Shown in pieces: positions 1 to 8,996 of a DNA stretch of 64,000 nt. Position 1 is the first letter of the stretch. Each line of letters begins with the position of its first letter. Source of the stretch: Rhizobium sp. RM (GTDB taxonomy: Bacteria; Pseudomonadota; Alphaproteobacteria; Rhizobiales; Rhizobiaceae); the NCBI RefSeq assembly GCF_013390595.1, contig NZ_JACAWV010000008.1, forward strand, positions 62,001 to 126,000. Reading direction: 5' to 3'. Position numbers and translations under genes: made by a program. The notes beneath the pieces were generated by a model. That model was not told the DNA's origin, made no database searches, and saw only the letters and a list, made by a program, of their open reading frames with translations.

Positions 1-691
<691 letters not shown>

Positions 692-795
692 TCAAAAGCG
701 GTTCACGGCAGACCCGGCGCACCATAATACAGATGTGGAGTAGCTCCCAGAAGCCGAAGCAATCGCACAATTAGGGATGTTGGTTTTTAGAGAAA

Positions 796-885
796 TGGCG
801 GACAGGGTGGGATTCGAACCCACGGTACGCTTTCACGCACACACGCGTTCCAGGCGTGCGCCTTAAACCACTCGGCCACCTGTCC
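796..885 (-). tRNA. tRNA-Ser(GGA)
   Basis: The minus strand folds as a class II tRNA. The acceptor stem is GGACAGG paired with CCTGTCC, with an encoded CCA end. The D arm follows as GGCCGAGTGG. The anticodon stem CACGC/GCGTG carries the loop CTGGAAC (anticodon GGA). A long variable arm and the T arm with GGTTCGAATCC complete it. Total length is 90 nt, usual for serine tRNAs. Confidence 0.97.
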
Positions 886-1105
886 TTTTGGAAATCTGCA
901 TGTTTGGGTGAATGCAAATCACTGGAACGGCGCGATATATACCGATGAATTCGCAGGGATCAACCTGAATCTGACAGTTTTTTGAATTGTCGGCAATTTC
1001 CTGCGTTTCGACTTGATTGCAAAGCGGTTTTTACGCCTTTATCGCTACATTCTGTGTTTCATTATGTGGCGGTCGAACCGAAATGGCCGAGCAAAGGTGT
1101 TCCCA

Positions 1106-1423
1106 ATGAAAGCTTTTTTGCGATTTTTGAGCTTTCTTTTCCTCGCTGCAGCGATCGTTCAGGGTGTGTTTGATTCGATCCGTTCTGTTTCCACGTCCTC
1201 AATCAACGTCACCGGCATCCTTTCGCTTTGGGGCTACGCGTTTCCTGCGTCCCGCGCCATGGTGGAAACGGGAGTGGCACACTATATTCATCCCGAGGCG
1301 TGGCGCTGGATCGAAAACGCACTCGTGATGTTGCCTGCTTTTGCCATGCTTCTGGCTTTGTCTCTTCTTTGCTGGATGCTGGGTTACAAAAAGCACAGAC
1401 TGTCGCGATTCCAGGCGATTTGA
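1106..1423 (+). CDS. Small predicted membrane protein, function unknown
   Basis: This is a 105-residue protein that I do not assign to a named family. It has an N-terminal hydrophobic segment (about residues 4-20, rich in Phe, Leu and Ala) and a second one at about 72-93. The polar stretch between them contains SSINVTGILSLWGYAFP, and the tail is basic (YKKHRLSRF). This suggests an inner-membrane protein with two spanning segments and a short periplasmic loop. The ATG at 1106 was preferred over an in-frame start at 1013 because the upstream extension has no hydrophobic or conserved character. msrA follows 67 bp downstream on the same strand, so co-transcription is possible. Confidence 0.6.
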   Translation: MKAFLRFLSFLFLAAAIVQGVFDSIRSVSTSSINVTGILSLWGYAFPASRAMVETGVAHYIHPEAWRWIENALVMLPAFAMLLALSLLCWMLGYKKHRLSRFQAI

Positions 1424-1490
1424 TCGAAAACGTCCGCAGACATTATGAAACCCTGAGATCGGCTCGTTAGGGCTGAAAAGGAGGACGACA

Positions 1491-2141
1491 ATGTTCCTGT
1501 TTGACACCTTTGAAAAGAAAACGACGATGCCCACGGCGCAATCCGCTCTGCCGGGCCGTGACGAAGCGCTTGTCGTGCCGGAAAATCATTTCGTGAACGG
1601 CAGGCCGTTGAAAGGGCCATATCCAGATGGTCTGGAAATCATCTATCTCGGTATGGGGTGTTTCTGGGGCGCGGAGCGTCTGTTCTGGAAAACGCCTGGC
1701 GTGTGGGTGACGGCGGTCGGTTATGCGGGTGGCTTCACGCGTAACCCCACCTATCAGGAAACCACGACGGGTCAGACCGGACACGCTGAGGTCGTCAAAG
1801 TCGTCTATGATCCCGCCCAGATTTCACTTTCCGCGCTGCTGAAGATCTTTTTCGAAGAGCATGATCCGACACAGGGTATGCGTCAGGGCAACGATATCGG
1901 CACCACCTATCGGTCCGTCATCTACGCAACGACGGAAGGTCAGCTTCAGCAGGCGCAGAAGGTGCGTGATACCTTCCAGCAATCTCTGGATAAAGCTGGG
2001 CATGGTCGCACGATCACCACCGAAATCGAGGAGCTTGATACGTTTTACTACGCGGAAGACTATCACCAGCAGTATCTCGCCAAGAATCCAGGTGGCTACT
2101 GCGGACTGCGGGGAACAGGCGTAACCTGTAATATTGATTAG
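1491..2141 (+). CDS. msrA: Peptide-methionine (S)-S-oxide reductase MsrA
   Basis: Reduces methionine-S-sulfoxide in proteins and free methionine, repairing oxidative damage in the cytoplasm with thioredoxin as reductant. The 216-residue product has the family signature GCFWGAE with catalytic Cys57. Further MsrA blocks follow: [19 protein letters not shown] and YHQQYL. The C-terminal [11 protein letters not shown] supplies resolving cysteines (about Cys204 and Cys213). The ATG is preceded by AAAGGAGGACGACA, a near-perfect ribosome binding site. Length fits the longer MsrA class with an N-terminal extension. No operon partner is evident apart from the small membrane protein upstream. Confidence 0.96.
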   Translation: MFLFDTFEKKTTMPTAQSALPGRDEALVVPENHFVNGRPLKGPYPDGLEIIYLGMGCFWGAERLFWKTPGVWVTAVGYAGGFTRNPTYQETTTGQTGHAEVVKVVYDPAQISLSALLKIFFEEHDPTQGMRQGNDIGTTYRSVIYATTEGQLQQAQKVRDTFQQSLDKAGHGRTITTEIEELDTFYYAEDYHQQYLAKNPGGYCGLRGTGVTCNID

Positions 2142-2299
2142 ATTTTTCGCAATCTGCTCCGGTGGAAAGATCAAAAAAACGCCAGTTTAAAGTTTTTCCA
2201 CCGGGTCAAAAAAACCGAGTGAATTTTTCGTTGAGCCATGCAAGGATGCGTGCCAAGCACAACCGGAGACACGGTTGGCGGTTCCGCAGACATTCCCGG

Positions 2300-2328
2300 T
2301 TAACGGGTATGCGGGAGGACCCTATAAT
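2300..2328 (+). promoter_or_regulatory. Candidate sigma-70 promoter of the nucleoside transport/salvage operon
   Basis: TTAACG (2300-2305) and a perfect TATAAT (2323-2328) are separated by 17 bp, placing the transcription start about 20 nt before the ATG at 2355. No riboswitch-like structure was recognised in 2142-2354. Confidence 0.5.
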
Positions 2329-2354
2329 ATCAATTGCAACAACAGGGCTGCAAA

Positions 2355-3347
2355 ATGAAAAAATCGCTTCTGACCCTTTTCGCCATGGCGGCAATGTCGG
2401 CCTCCGCACTCGCTGCGGATATCAAGCCGGCTCTGGTCTATGGCACGGGTGGCAAGTTCGACAAGTCCTTCAACGAAGCTGCTGCGGTTGGCGCTGAAAA
2501 GTTCAAGGCGGAAACAGGCATCGAGTTCCGCGATTTCGAACCCACCAGCGACACCCAGGGCGAACAGGCTATCCGCAACTTCGCCAGCAAGGGCTTTAAC
2601 CCGGTCATCGCCGTATCCTTCGCCTGGACGTCGGCAATGGAAAAAGTTGCAGCCGAGTTTCCGGACACCAAGTTTGTAATCGTCGACTCCGTCGTTGACC
2701 TGCCGAACGTGCGTTCGGTCGTCTACAAGGAGCACGAAGGCTCCTACCTCGTCGGCCTTTTGGCTGGCATGGCCTCCAAGACCGGTAAGGTCGGCTTCGT
2801 TGGCGGCATGGACATTCCGTTGATCCGCAAGTTCGCCTGCGGTTACGTACAGGGCGCCAAGGCGGCCAACGACAAGATCGAGGTCTTCCAGAACATGACC
2901 GGTACGACGGGTGCTGCCTGGAACGACCCGGTTCGCGGCGGTGAACTGACCAAGAACCAGATCGACCAGGGCGCTGACGTGATTTACGCGGCGGCCGGCG
3001 CAACGGGCCTTGGCGTGCTGCAGACCGCTGCCGACAACAAGAAATTCTCGATCGGTGTCGATTCCAACCAGAACCACCTGCATCCGGGTTCCGTCCTGAC
3101 CTCCATGGTCAAGCGCGTCGATCTGGCTGTCTACAATGCCTACAAGGACGCCAAGGAAGACAAGTTCACGCCTGGCGTCATTGCTCTTGGCATCAAGGAA
3201 GACGGCGTTGCCTATGCGCTGGACGACAACAACAAGTCTCTGATCACCCCGGAGATGGTCACTGCGGTCGACAAGGCCAAGGCTGACATCATTGCCGGCA
3301 CGATCAAGGTTCACGATTATATGTCGGATAACTCTTGCCCGAAATGA
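2355..3347 (+). CDS. BMP-family periplasmic nucleoside-binding protein of an ABC transporter
   Basis: Predicted substrate-binding lipoprotein/periplasmic protein of the Bmp/Med/PnrA family, which binds purine or other nucleosides. The start MKKSLLTLFAMAAMSASALA is a signal peptide with an Ala-x-Ala cleavage site near residue 21. The mature part shows BMP-family blocks: GTGGKFDKSFNEAA, the GSYLVGLLAGM region, TGKVGFVGGMDIP, and IGVDSNQNHL near the C terminus. It is the first gene of an operon with an ATPase, two permeases and nucleoside-degrading enzymes, so nucleosides are the likely ligands. A stem-loop follows its stop codon. The start at 2355 was chosen over an upstream in-frame start because it begins the signal peptide exactly. 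Confidence 0.92.
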   Translation: MKKSLLTLFAMAAMSASALAADIKPALVYGTGGKFDKSFNEAAAVGAEKFKAETGIEFRDFEPTSDTQGEQAIRNFASKGFNPVIAVSFAWTSAMEKVAAEFPDTKFVIVDSVVDLPNVRSVVYKEHEGSYLVGLLAGMASKTGKVGFVGGMDIPLIRKFACGYVQGAKAANDKIEVFQNMTGTTGAAWNDPVRGGELTKNQIDQGADVIYAAAGATGLGVLQTAADNKKFSIGVDSNQNHLHPGSVLTSMVKRVDLAVYNAYKDAKEDKFTPGVIALGIKEDGVAYALDDNNKSLITPEMVTAVDKAKADIIAGTIKVHDYMSDNSCPK

Positions 3348-3361
3348 CGTGATATCTGTTG

Positions 3362-3394
3362 GGGCGCACGGTGCTTGTCACCTTGCGCCCTTTT
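3362..3394 (+). terminator. Intercistronic stem-loop with T-tract after the BMP gene
   Basis: GGGCGCA...TGCGCCC with an inner GGTG/CACC helix, followed by TTTT. It lies between the binding protein and its ATPase gene, so it is more likely an attenuator or mRNA-stabilising hairpin than the operon end. Confidence 0.65.
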
Positions 3395-3428
3395 CATATC
3401 CAGTCTTCGGAGACGTGTCGGTTTAAGT

Positions 3429-4934
3429 ATGGACCCAGCAATCGAACTCGTGGGCATCGATAAGAAATTCGGTGCCGTTCACGCAAACAAGAATATCAAT
3501 TTGACGGTCGCCAAGGGTACGATCCACGGCATCATCGGGGAAAACGGTGCCGGGAAATCGACATTGATGTCGATTCTCTACGGATTTTATCATGCGGACT
3601 CAGGGGAAATCCGCGTCAACGGCGCGCCTGTAGCCATTCGTGACAGCCAGGCTGCGATCAGCGCGGGTATCGGCATGGTGCATCAGCATTTCATGCTGGT
3701 CGAGAATTTCACGGTGCTTGAGAACGTCATGCTGGGCGCAGAGGGCGGAGCCTTGCTCGCCAAAGGCACGGCTGCGTCCCGAAAGGAGCTGAAGCGTCTC
3801 GAGGACGACTACGGTCTCGAGGTCGATCCCGACGCTGTGATCGAAGAACTGCCGGTCGGTCTGCAGCAGCGCGTCGAAATATTGAAAGCGATGTACCGCG
3901 GTGCTGAAATCCTGATTCTGGATGAGCCGACAGGTGTTTTGACACCTGCCGAAGCAGACCACCTTTTCAAGATTCTTGGTGTGCTCCGGGATCAGGGAAA
4001 GACCGTCATCCTGATCACCCACAAACTGCGCGAGATCATGGCTATTACCGATTCCGTTTCGGTCATGCGCCGCGGCGAGATGGTTGCGACGCGCAAGACC
4101 TCGGAAACCACGGTTGAGGAACTGGCCGAACTGATGGTCGGTCGCCGCGTCCTGTTGCGAGTGGAAAAAGGCGAAGCGAAGCCTGGCGACGTGCTGTTGT
4201 CGGTTCGCAACCTCACCGTCAAGGACAGCCGTGGTGTCACCATGGTGGATGACGTGTCGTTTGACATCCGTGGTGGAGAAATCGTTGGCATTGCCGGCGT
4301 TGCGGGCAACGGGCAATCCGAACTGCTCGAGGCCATTGCAGGCATTCGCAAACCCCATTCCGGCGAAATTTTCGTGGAAGGGCAGAAGGTGGATCGTGTC
4401 GATCCCGCCTTGATGCGCAAGCTCGGCCTTGCCCACATTCCCGAAGATCGACACCACATGGGCCTGGTGCTGCGGTTTGAGGAGTACGAGAACTCGATTC
4501 TCGGTTATCACCGCGATGAACTCTACGGCAAAGGCCCATTCCTCAATCCCGAGGCGATCCGCAAGGATGCCGTCGAAAAGATCGAAAAATACGATATCCG
4601 TCCACCTAATCCGCGTCTGAAGACCGCCAATTTTTCTGGCGGCAATCAGCAGAAGATCGTTGTCGCCCGCGAAATCGAGCGTGATCCGAAAATGCTGATT
4701 ATCGGCCAGCCGACGCGCGGGGTCGATATCGGTGCGATCGAATTCATCCATCGCCGCATCGTTGAAATGCGGGATGCCGGAAAGGCAATCCTGCTCGTTT
4801 CAGTGGAGCTCGATGAGATCCGGTCGCTTTCTGACAGGATTCTGGTGATGTTTGCCGGTCGTATCGTCGGAGAAAAAACGGCGGAAGCCGAAGAACAGGC
4901 GCTGGGCCTCATGATGGCCGGTATCGCTGCATGA
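3429..4934 (+). CDS. Nucleoside ABC transporter, tandem-domain ATP-binding protein
   Basis: Cytoplasmic ATPase of about 501 residues with two ABC domains, the sugar/nucleoside importer layout (RbsA/MglA/YufO-like). Domain one has Walker A GENGAGKST and Walker B ILILDEPTGVL. Domain two has a degenerate nucleotide loop GVAGNGQSE, the signature FSGGNQQKIVVAREI and the Walker B region MLIIGQPTRGVD, all typical for the class. The ATG at 3429 begins MDPAIELVGIDKKFG, the usual start of these ATPases. It ends 7 bp before the first permease, so translation is probably coupled. Substrate specificity is inferred from the BMP binding protein and the salvage genes. Confidence 0.94.
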   Translation: MDPAIELVGIDKKFGAVHANKNINLTVAKGTIHGIIGENGAGKSTLMSILYGFYHADSGEIRVNGAPVAIRDSQAAISAGIGMVHQHFMLVENFTVLENVMLGAEGGALLAKGTAASRKELKRLEDDYGLEVDPDAVIEELPVGLQQRVEILKAMYRGAEILILDEPTGVLTPAEADHLFKILGVLRDQGKTVILITHKLREIMAITDSVSVMRRGEMVATRKTSETTVEELAELMVGRRVLLRVEKGEAKPGDVLLSVRNLTVKDSRGVTMVDDVSFDIRGGEIVGIAGVAGNGQSELLEAIAGIRKPHSGEIFVEGQKVDRVDPALMRKLGLAHIPEDRHHMGLVLRFEEYENSILGYHRDELYGKGPFLNPEAIRKDAVEKIEKYDIRPPNPRLKTANFSGGNQQKIVVAREIERDPKMLIIGQPTRGVDIGAIEFIHRRIVEMRDAGKAILLVSVELDEIRSLSDRILVMFAGRIVGEKTAEAEEQALGLMMAGIAA

Positions 4935-4941
4935 GGCATGA

Positions 4942-6045
4942 ATGAGCACTGCTTCCGTCCCCCTACCAAATTGGATCACCTACGGTCTTTTGCCGCTGCT
5001 GAACGTCGTGACGGCGTTTGTCATCTCCGGCCTCGTCGTCTGGTCGATCGGTGAAAATCCGTTTGCGGCACTGCGTCTTTTGATTGAAGGCGCTCTCGGC
5101 CGTGGCGATGCCATCGGGTTCACCCTGTTTTATACGACAAGTTTCATTTTTACCGGCCTTTCGGTTGCCGTGGCGTTCCATTCCGGCCTGTTCAATATCG
5201 GTGCGGAAGGGCAGGCTTATGTCGGCGGCCTTGGTGCTGCGCTGGTTGCCCTGACACTTGACCGTTATGTGCCCTGGTACGTGACCATGCCCTTCGCCGT
5301 TATCGGTGCGGCTGTCTTCGGCGCCGCCTGGGCGTTCATTCCGGCCTGGCTGCAGGCAAAACGCGGCAGCCACGTCGTGATCACCACGATCATGTTCAAC
5401 TTCATTGCTGCGGCGCTGATGGTGTACCTGCTCGTCAACGTGCTGATCGTTCCTGGCAAGATGGCGCCGGAAACACGTACCTTCCTGCCCGGCGGTCAGT
5501 TGCCGAAAATGGACTGGCTGATGGCGCTTTTCGGTCTGAAACTGGGGCCGGCACCCTTCAACGTGTCGTTCATCATCGCGCTTGTCATGTGTTTCGTGGT
5601 CTGGGTACTGATCTGGCGCACCAAACTCGGTTATGAAATGCGTACCCTCGGCATTAGCCGCTCTGCAGCGGTTTACGCCGGTATTCCCTATGCGCGCACA
5701 GTCATCATCGCCATGCTCCTGTCGGGCGGTCTGGCGGGCATGATGGCGCTGAACCCTGTCATGGGCGCTTCCGCGCGCTTGCAGGTCGAATTCGTCGGCG
5801 GCGCGGGCTTCGTGGGTATCGCCGTGTCCCTCATGGGACGAAGCCATCCGCTTGGCATCGTGTTTTCCGCATTGCTGTTTGGGATTCTCTATCAGGGCGG
5901 AGCCGATCTTTCGTTTGAAATGCCCAACATTACCCGTGAGATGATCGTGGTCATCCAGGGTCTGGTGATCCTGTTTGCCGGGGCTCTGGAATATATGTAC
6001 CGGCCTGCGATCGTTCGCGTCTATCAGCGTCTGGTAAAGGGGTAA
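4942..6045 (+). CDS. Nucleoside ABC transporter permease 1
   Basis: Integral membrane permease of the BPD_transp_2 family (367 residues, about 8-10 hydrophobic segments). Conserved features include HSGLFNIGAEGQAYVGGLG, GSHVVITTIMFNFIAAAL and RTLGISRSAAVYAGIP, all hallmarks of the longer YufP-type subunit of nucleoside importers. It follows the ATPase by 7 bp and precedes the second permease by 6 bp, matching the conserved gene order binding protein-ATPase-permease-permease. Substrate is inferred, not read. Confidence 0.93.
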   Translation: MSTASVPLPNWITYGLLPLLNVVTAFVISGLVVWSIGENPFAALRLLIEGALGRGDAIGFTLFYTTSFIFTGLSVAVAFHSGLFNIGAEGQAYVGGLGAALVALTLDRYVPWYVTMPFAVIGAAVFGAAWAFIPAWLQAKRGSHVVITTIMFNFIAAALMVYLLVNVLIVPGKMAPETRTFLPGGQLPKMDWLMALFGLKLGPAPFNVSFIIALVMCFVVWVLIWRTKLGYEMRTLGISRSAAVYAGIPYARTVIIAMLLSGGLAGMMALNPVMGASARLQVEFVGGAGFVGIAVSLMGRSHPLGIVFSALLFGILYQGGADLSFEMPNITREMIVVIQGLVILFAGALEYMYRPAIVRVYQRLVKG

Positions 6046-6051
6046 TCCGAG

Positions 6052-7023
6052 ATGGACTTCTTCGATATTCTGGTCAGCATTCTCGGATCGACCGTCCGCC
6101 TGACCATTCCTTTGCTCTTTACCGCGCTTGCCGGCCTGTTTTCGGAAAGGGCGGGTGTTTTCGATATCGGCCTTGAGGGCAAGATGCTTGCGGCAGCTTT
6201 TGCTTCCGCATGCGTCGCCTATCTTACCGCGAACCCCTGGGCGGGTTTGCTGGCCGGCATCACCGTGTCGATCCTTTTCTCGCTCATTCACGGTTTTGCC
6301 GTCATCACCAATCGTGGCAATCAGATCGTCTCCGGTGTTGCGCTCAACTTCATCGCAGCCGGTCTGACGGTGGTTCTTGGTCAGGCCTGGTTCAGTCAGG
6401 GTGGTCGTACACCGCAACTGACCTCAGAGGGACGTTTCACGCCAATCATCCTGCCCGGTGCCGACGCCATGCGCGAGGTGCCTTTTATTGGACCGCTTTA
6501 TGCCAATGTCATTTCCGGCAACAACATCCTGACCTATCTGGCATTTCTCGCGGTGCCTCTGTCCTGGTGGGTGCTTTACCGCACACGCTTTGGCTTGCGT
6601 CTGCGCGCCGTCGGTGAGAACCCTGGCGCGGTCGATACCGCTGGCATTTCCGTTCCGTGGATGCGGTTCCGTGCCGTCATTGTTGCAGGTTTTCTGTGCG
6701 GCTTTTCCGGCGCCTATCTTGCCGTGGCGCAATCGGCTTCCTTCATCGCCAACATGTCTGCGGGCAAGGGATATATCGCGCTTGCAGCGCTGATTTTCGC
6801 GAAATGGAAGCCGGTTCCAGTCATGTTTGCCTGCCTGCTGTTTGGTTTCCTCGATGCCTTCGCGAATTTCATGCAGGGCAAATCCGTACCGGGCATCGGC
6901 GAAGTGCCTGTGCAGATCTTCCAGGCCATGCCCTATATTCTGACCTGCATCCTGTTGGCGGGTTTCATCGGTGTTGCCAAGCCTCCGAAGGCTGGTGGCG
7001 TCGCCTACTCGAAGGAGCGTTGA
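6052..7023 (+). CDS. Nucleoside ABC transporter permease 2
   Basis: Second BPD_transp_2 permease, 323 residues and strongly hydrophobic. Motifs SERAGVFDIGLEGKMLAAAFAS, NRGNQIVSGVALNFIAAGLT and RAVGENPGAVDTAGISV match the shorter YufQ-type partner, and GKGYIALAALIFAKWKP near residue 240 is the usual ATPase-coupling segment. It should form the transmembrane heterodimer with the preceding permease. cdd starts 3 bp after its stop codon, which ties import directly to deamination. Confidence 0.93.
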   Translation: MDFFDILVSILGSTVRLTIPLLFTALAGLFSERAGVFDIGLEGKMLAAAFASACVAYLTANPWAGLLAGITVSILFSLIHGFAVITNRGNQIVSGVALNFIAAGLTVVLGQAWFSQGGRTPQLTSEGRFTPIILPGADAMREVPFIGPLYANVISGNNILTYLAFLAVPLSWWVLYRTRFGLRLRAVGENPGAVDTAGISVPWMRFRAVIVAGFLCGFSGAYLAVAQSASFIANMSAGKGYIALAALIFAKWKPVPVMFACLLFGFLDAFANFMQGKSVPGIGEVPVQIFQAMPYILTCILLAGFIGVAKPPKAGGVAYSKER

Positions 7024-7026
7024 TCC

Positions 7027-7419
7027 ATGTCTCGGGAATTGTTCGAAGCGGCAAGAGACGCGATGGCGCTCGCCCATGCACCCTATTCGAAGTTTCCGGT
7101 CGGTGCGGCGATCCGCGCCGAAGACGGCAAGATCTACAAGGGCGCCAACATCGAGAACCTTTCCTTCCCGCAAGGGTGGTGCGCTGAACCGACGGCCATT
7201 GGCGCTATGGTGATGGGCGGTGCAAAACAGATCAAGGAAATCGCCGTGATCGCGGAAAAGCTGGCTCTTTGCCCACCTTGCGGTGGCTGCCGCCAGAAGA
7301 TCGCCGAATTCGCGACTTCCGAAACCAAGGTTTACCTCTGCGATGAAACAGGCGTGCAGAAGGTCGTGACCATGGATGAGCTTTTGCCGTTGTCCTTCAA
7401 GACCGAGTTGCTCGGATGA
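7027..7419 (+). CDS. cdd: Cytidine deaminase
   Basis: Zinc enzyme that converts cytidine and deoxycytidine to uridine and deoxyuridine in the cytosol. The 130-residue length is that of the small homotetrameric class. Zinc and catalytic residues are visible: Cys52 and Glu54 in the WCAEPTA motif, and Cys85/Cys88 in PPCGGCRQ. The substrate-binding N-terminal stretch FPVGAAIRAEDG...GANIEN is intact. Strong ribosome binding site AAGGAGCGTTGATCC before ATG. Its last 4 bases overlap the next start (ATGA). Its place in the nucleoside import operon fits degradation of imported cytidine. Confidence 0.96.
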   Translation: MSRELFEAARDAMALAHAPYSKFPVGAAIRAEDGKIYKGANIENLSFPQGWCAEPTAIGAMVMGGAKQIKEIAVIAEKLALCPPCGGCRQKIAEFATSETKVYLCDETGVQKVVTMDELLPLSFKTELLG

Positions 7420-8216
7420 CGGACACGCTGATCGACATCCTGGTGGACCGACTGAACGGCCTCATGCCGCGTATCGCCATCGTGCTCGGCTCCGGTCTCG
7501 GCTCGCTTGTGGAAGAGGTCGAAGAGGCTATCCGTGTTCCTTATGTCGAATTGCCGGGATTTCCGGCAAGCGGTGTTTCGGGTCATGCGGGTGAACTGGT
7601 GGCAGGTTATCTTGGCGGCGAACCGGTCATCATGCTGTCCGGTCGCGTGCACTATTATGAAAAGGGCGATCCGGCCGCGATGCGGATAGTGATCGAAACG
7701 CTTGCCGGGTTGGGCGTACAATCGCTGATCCTGACCAACTCCGCCGGCTCGGTTCGAGAAGATATGCCGCCGGGGTCTGTCATGCAGATCACCGACCACA
7801 TCAACTATTCCGGCATGAACCCGCTGATTGGAGAAGAAAGCGATCGTCGCTTTGTCGGCATGACGACGGCCTATGACGCCGATCTGGTTCTGGCGATGCG
7901 CAACGCTGCCATTCGCTCGACCGTGCCGTTGTTCGGCGGTGTCTACATGTGGTTTTCGGGGCCGAGCTTCGAGACGCCGGCAGAAATTCGCATGGCGCGT
8001 CTGTTGGGAGCGGATGCGGTTGGCATGTCGACGGTGCCGGAAGTCATCCTCGCACGCTTTTTCGGGATGCGCGTTGCTGCCGCATCCGTTATTACCAATT
8101 ACGGTGCCGGCATGACCGGTGCCGAACTGAGCCATGAGGAAACCAAGGACATGGCTCCGGTGGGCGGCAAACGACTTGCCGCCATCCTGAAGGAAATGAT
8201 TGCAGGAGGAGCATGA
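7416..8216 (+). CDS. Purine nucleoside phosphorylase (trimeric, PunA/PNP type)
   Basis: Phosphorolysis of purine (deoxy)nucleosides to base plus (deoxy)ribose-1-phosphate. The 266-residue protein shows trimeric PNP motifs: the phosphate loop VLGSGLGS, SGRVHYYEKGD, LILTNSAGSV, FSGPSFETPAEIR and VGMSTVPEVI, and SVITNYGAGMTG near the C terminus, which holds the base-contacting Asn. It overlaps cdd by the ATGA arrangement and deoC follows immediately, so the three are co-translated. The hexameric DeoD type is excluded by length and motifs. Exact preference for guanosine, inosine or others is not readable. Confidence 0.93.
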   Translation: MTDTLIDILVDRLNGLMPRIAIVLGSGLGSLVEEVEEAIRVPYVELPGFPASGVSGHAGELVAGYLGGEPVIMLSGRVHYYEKGDPAAMRIVIETLAGLGVQSLILTNSAGSVREDMPPGSVMQITDHINYSGMNPLIGEESDRRFVGMTTAYDADLVLAMRNAAIRSTVPLFGGVYMWFSGPSFETPAEIRMARLLGADAVGMSTVPEVILARFFGMRVAAASVITNYGAGMTGAELSHEETKDMAPVGGKRLAAILKEMIAGGA

Positions 8217-8218
8217 TC

Positions 8219-8992
8219 ATGGAACTCCAGCGTCCGCGAGAAGCGGCTGCCCTCACTCTGTCCTTGCTGGACCTGACCAACCTGAAAGAAGATTGCACGC
8301 CGGAGCAGATTGCCACTTTGTGCCAGAGAGCGCACAGCGAGTATGGGAATACGGCCGCGATCTGCATCTGGCCACGTTTTGTGGCGCAGGCCAGGGCAGC
8401 TTTTGGAAAAGATCACGCGATCAAGATCGCCACTGTCATCAATTTCCCGTCTGGCGATCTCGAGATCGCCACCGTCGTGGCCGAAACCGAGATGGCCATT
8501 CGCGATGGAGCCGATGAGATCGACCTCGTCATTCCCTACAAGAAGTTCATAGCCGGCGATGAAGCCGCTGTGTCAACGATGATTGCGGCTGTGCGCAAGG
8601 CGTGTGTCGCACCGGTCCAGCTCAAGGTCATTCTTGAAACCGGGGAGTTGAAGGACAAGGCGCTGATCCGCCGTGCCTCGGAAATTGCCATCGCGGAAGG
8701 TGCTGATTTCATCAAGACATCGACCGGCAAAGTGTCGGTCAATGCAACGCTGGAAGCAGCCGATATCATGCTGCAGGCAATTCGAGACAGCAAACAGAAG
8801 GTTGGTTTCAAGCCTGCCGGCGGTATTGGCACGGTGGCGGATGCAACGCTGTATCTCAGGCTGGCGGAAACCATCATGGCGCCGAACTGGGCCATGCCTT
8901 CGACCTTTCGTTTTGGTGCCTCAAGCCTGCTGGACGATGTGCTGAACGTGCTGGCCGGTGGTGAACCCGCCAAGGCCGCCAGCGGATATTGA
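8219..8992 (+). CDS. deoC: Deoxyribose-phosphate aldolase
   Basis: Class I aldolase splitting 2-deoxyribose-5-phosphate into acetaldehyde and glyceraldehyde-3-phosphate, the exit of deoxynucleoside catabolism. Family motifs are DLTNLKEDCT at the N terminus, TVINFPSGD, DEIDLVIPYKKF, DFIKTSTGK with the Schiff-base Lys, and VGFKPAGGIGT with the second essential Lys. Two adjacent in-frame ATGs exist (8213 overlapping the PNP stop, and 8219). 8219 is preferred because AGGAGG lies 9 bp before it, against 3 bp for the other. It is followed by deoA, the pathway partner. Confidence 0.95.
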   Translation: MELQRPREAAALTLSLLDLTNLKEDCTPEQIATLCQRAHSEYGNTAAICIWPRFVAQARAAFGKDHAIKIATVINFPSGDLEIATVVAETEMAIRDGADEIDLVIPYKKFIAGDEAAVSTMIAAVRKACVAPVQLKVILETGELKDKALIRRASEIAIAEGADFIKTSTGKVSVNATLEAADIMLQAIRDSKQKVGFKPAGGIGTVADATLYLRLAETIMAPNWAMPSTFRFGASSLLDDVLNVLAGGEPAKAASGY

Positions 8993-8996
8993 CCCC

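Noticed and set aside
2142..2354. Purine-type riboswitch before the nucleoside importer
   Set aside because: The predicted transcription start leaves a leader of only about 20 nt, and I see no conserved purine-aptamer loop sequence.
2322..3314. 330-codon minus-strand frame opposite the BMP gene
   Set aside because: It mirrors a well-supported binding-protein gene with a signal peptide; no motif or ribosome binding site of its own.
4963..6417. 484-codon open frame on the minus strand opposite the nucleoside permeases
   Set aside because: The translation is polar, rich in Asp, Arg, Gln and His, without any family motif. It is the reverse-frame shadow of two clear permease genes in GC-rich DNA.
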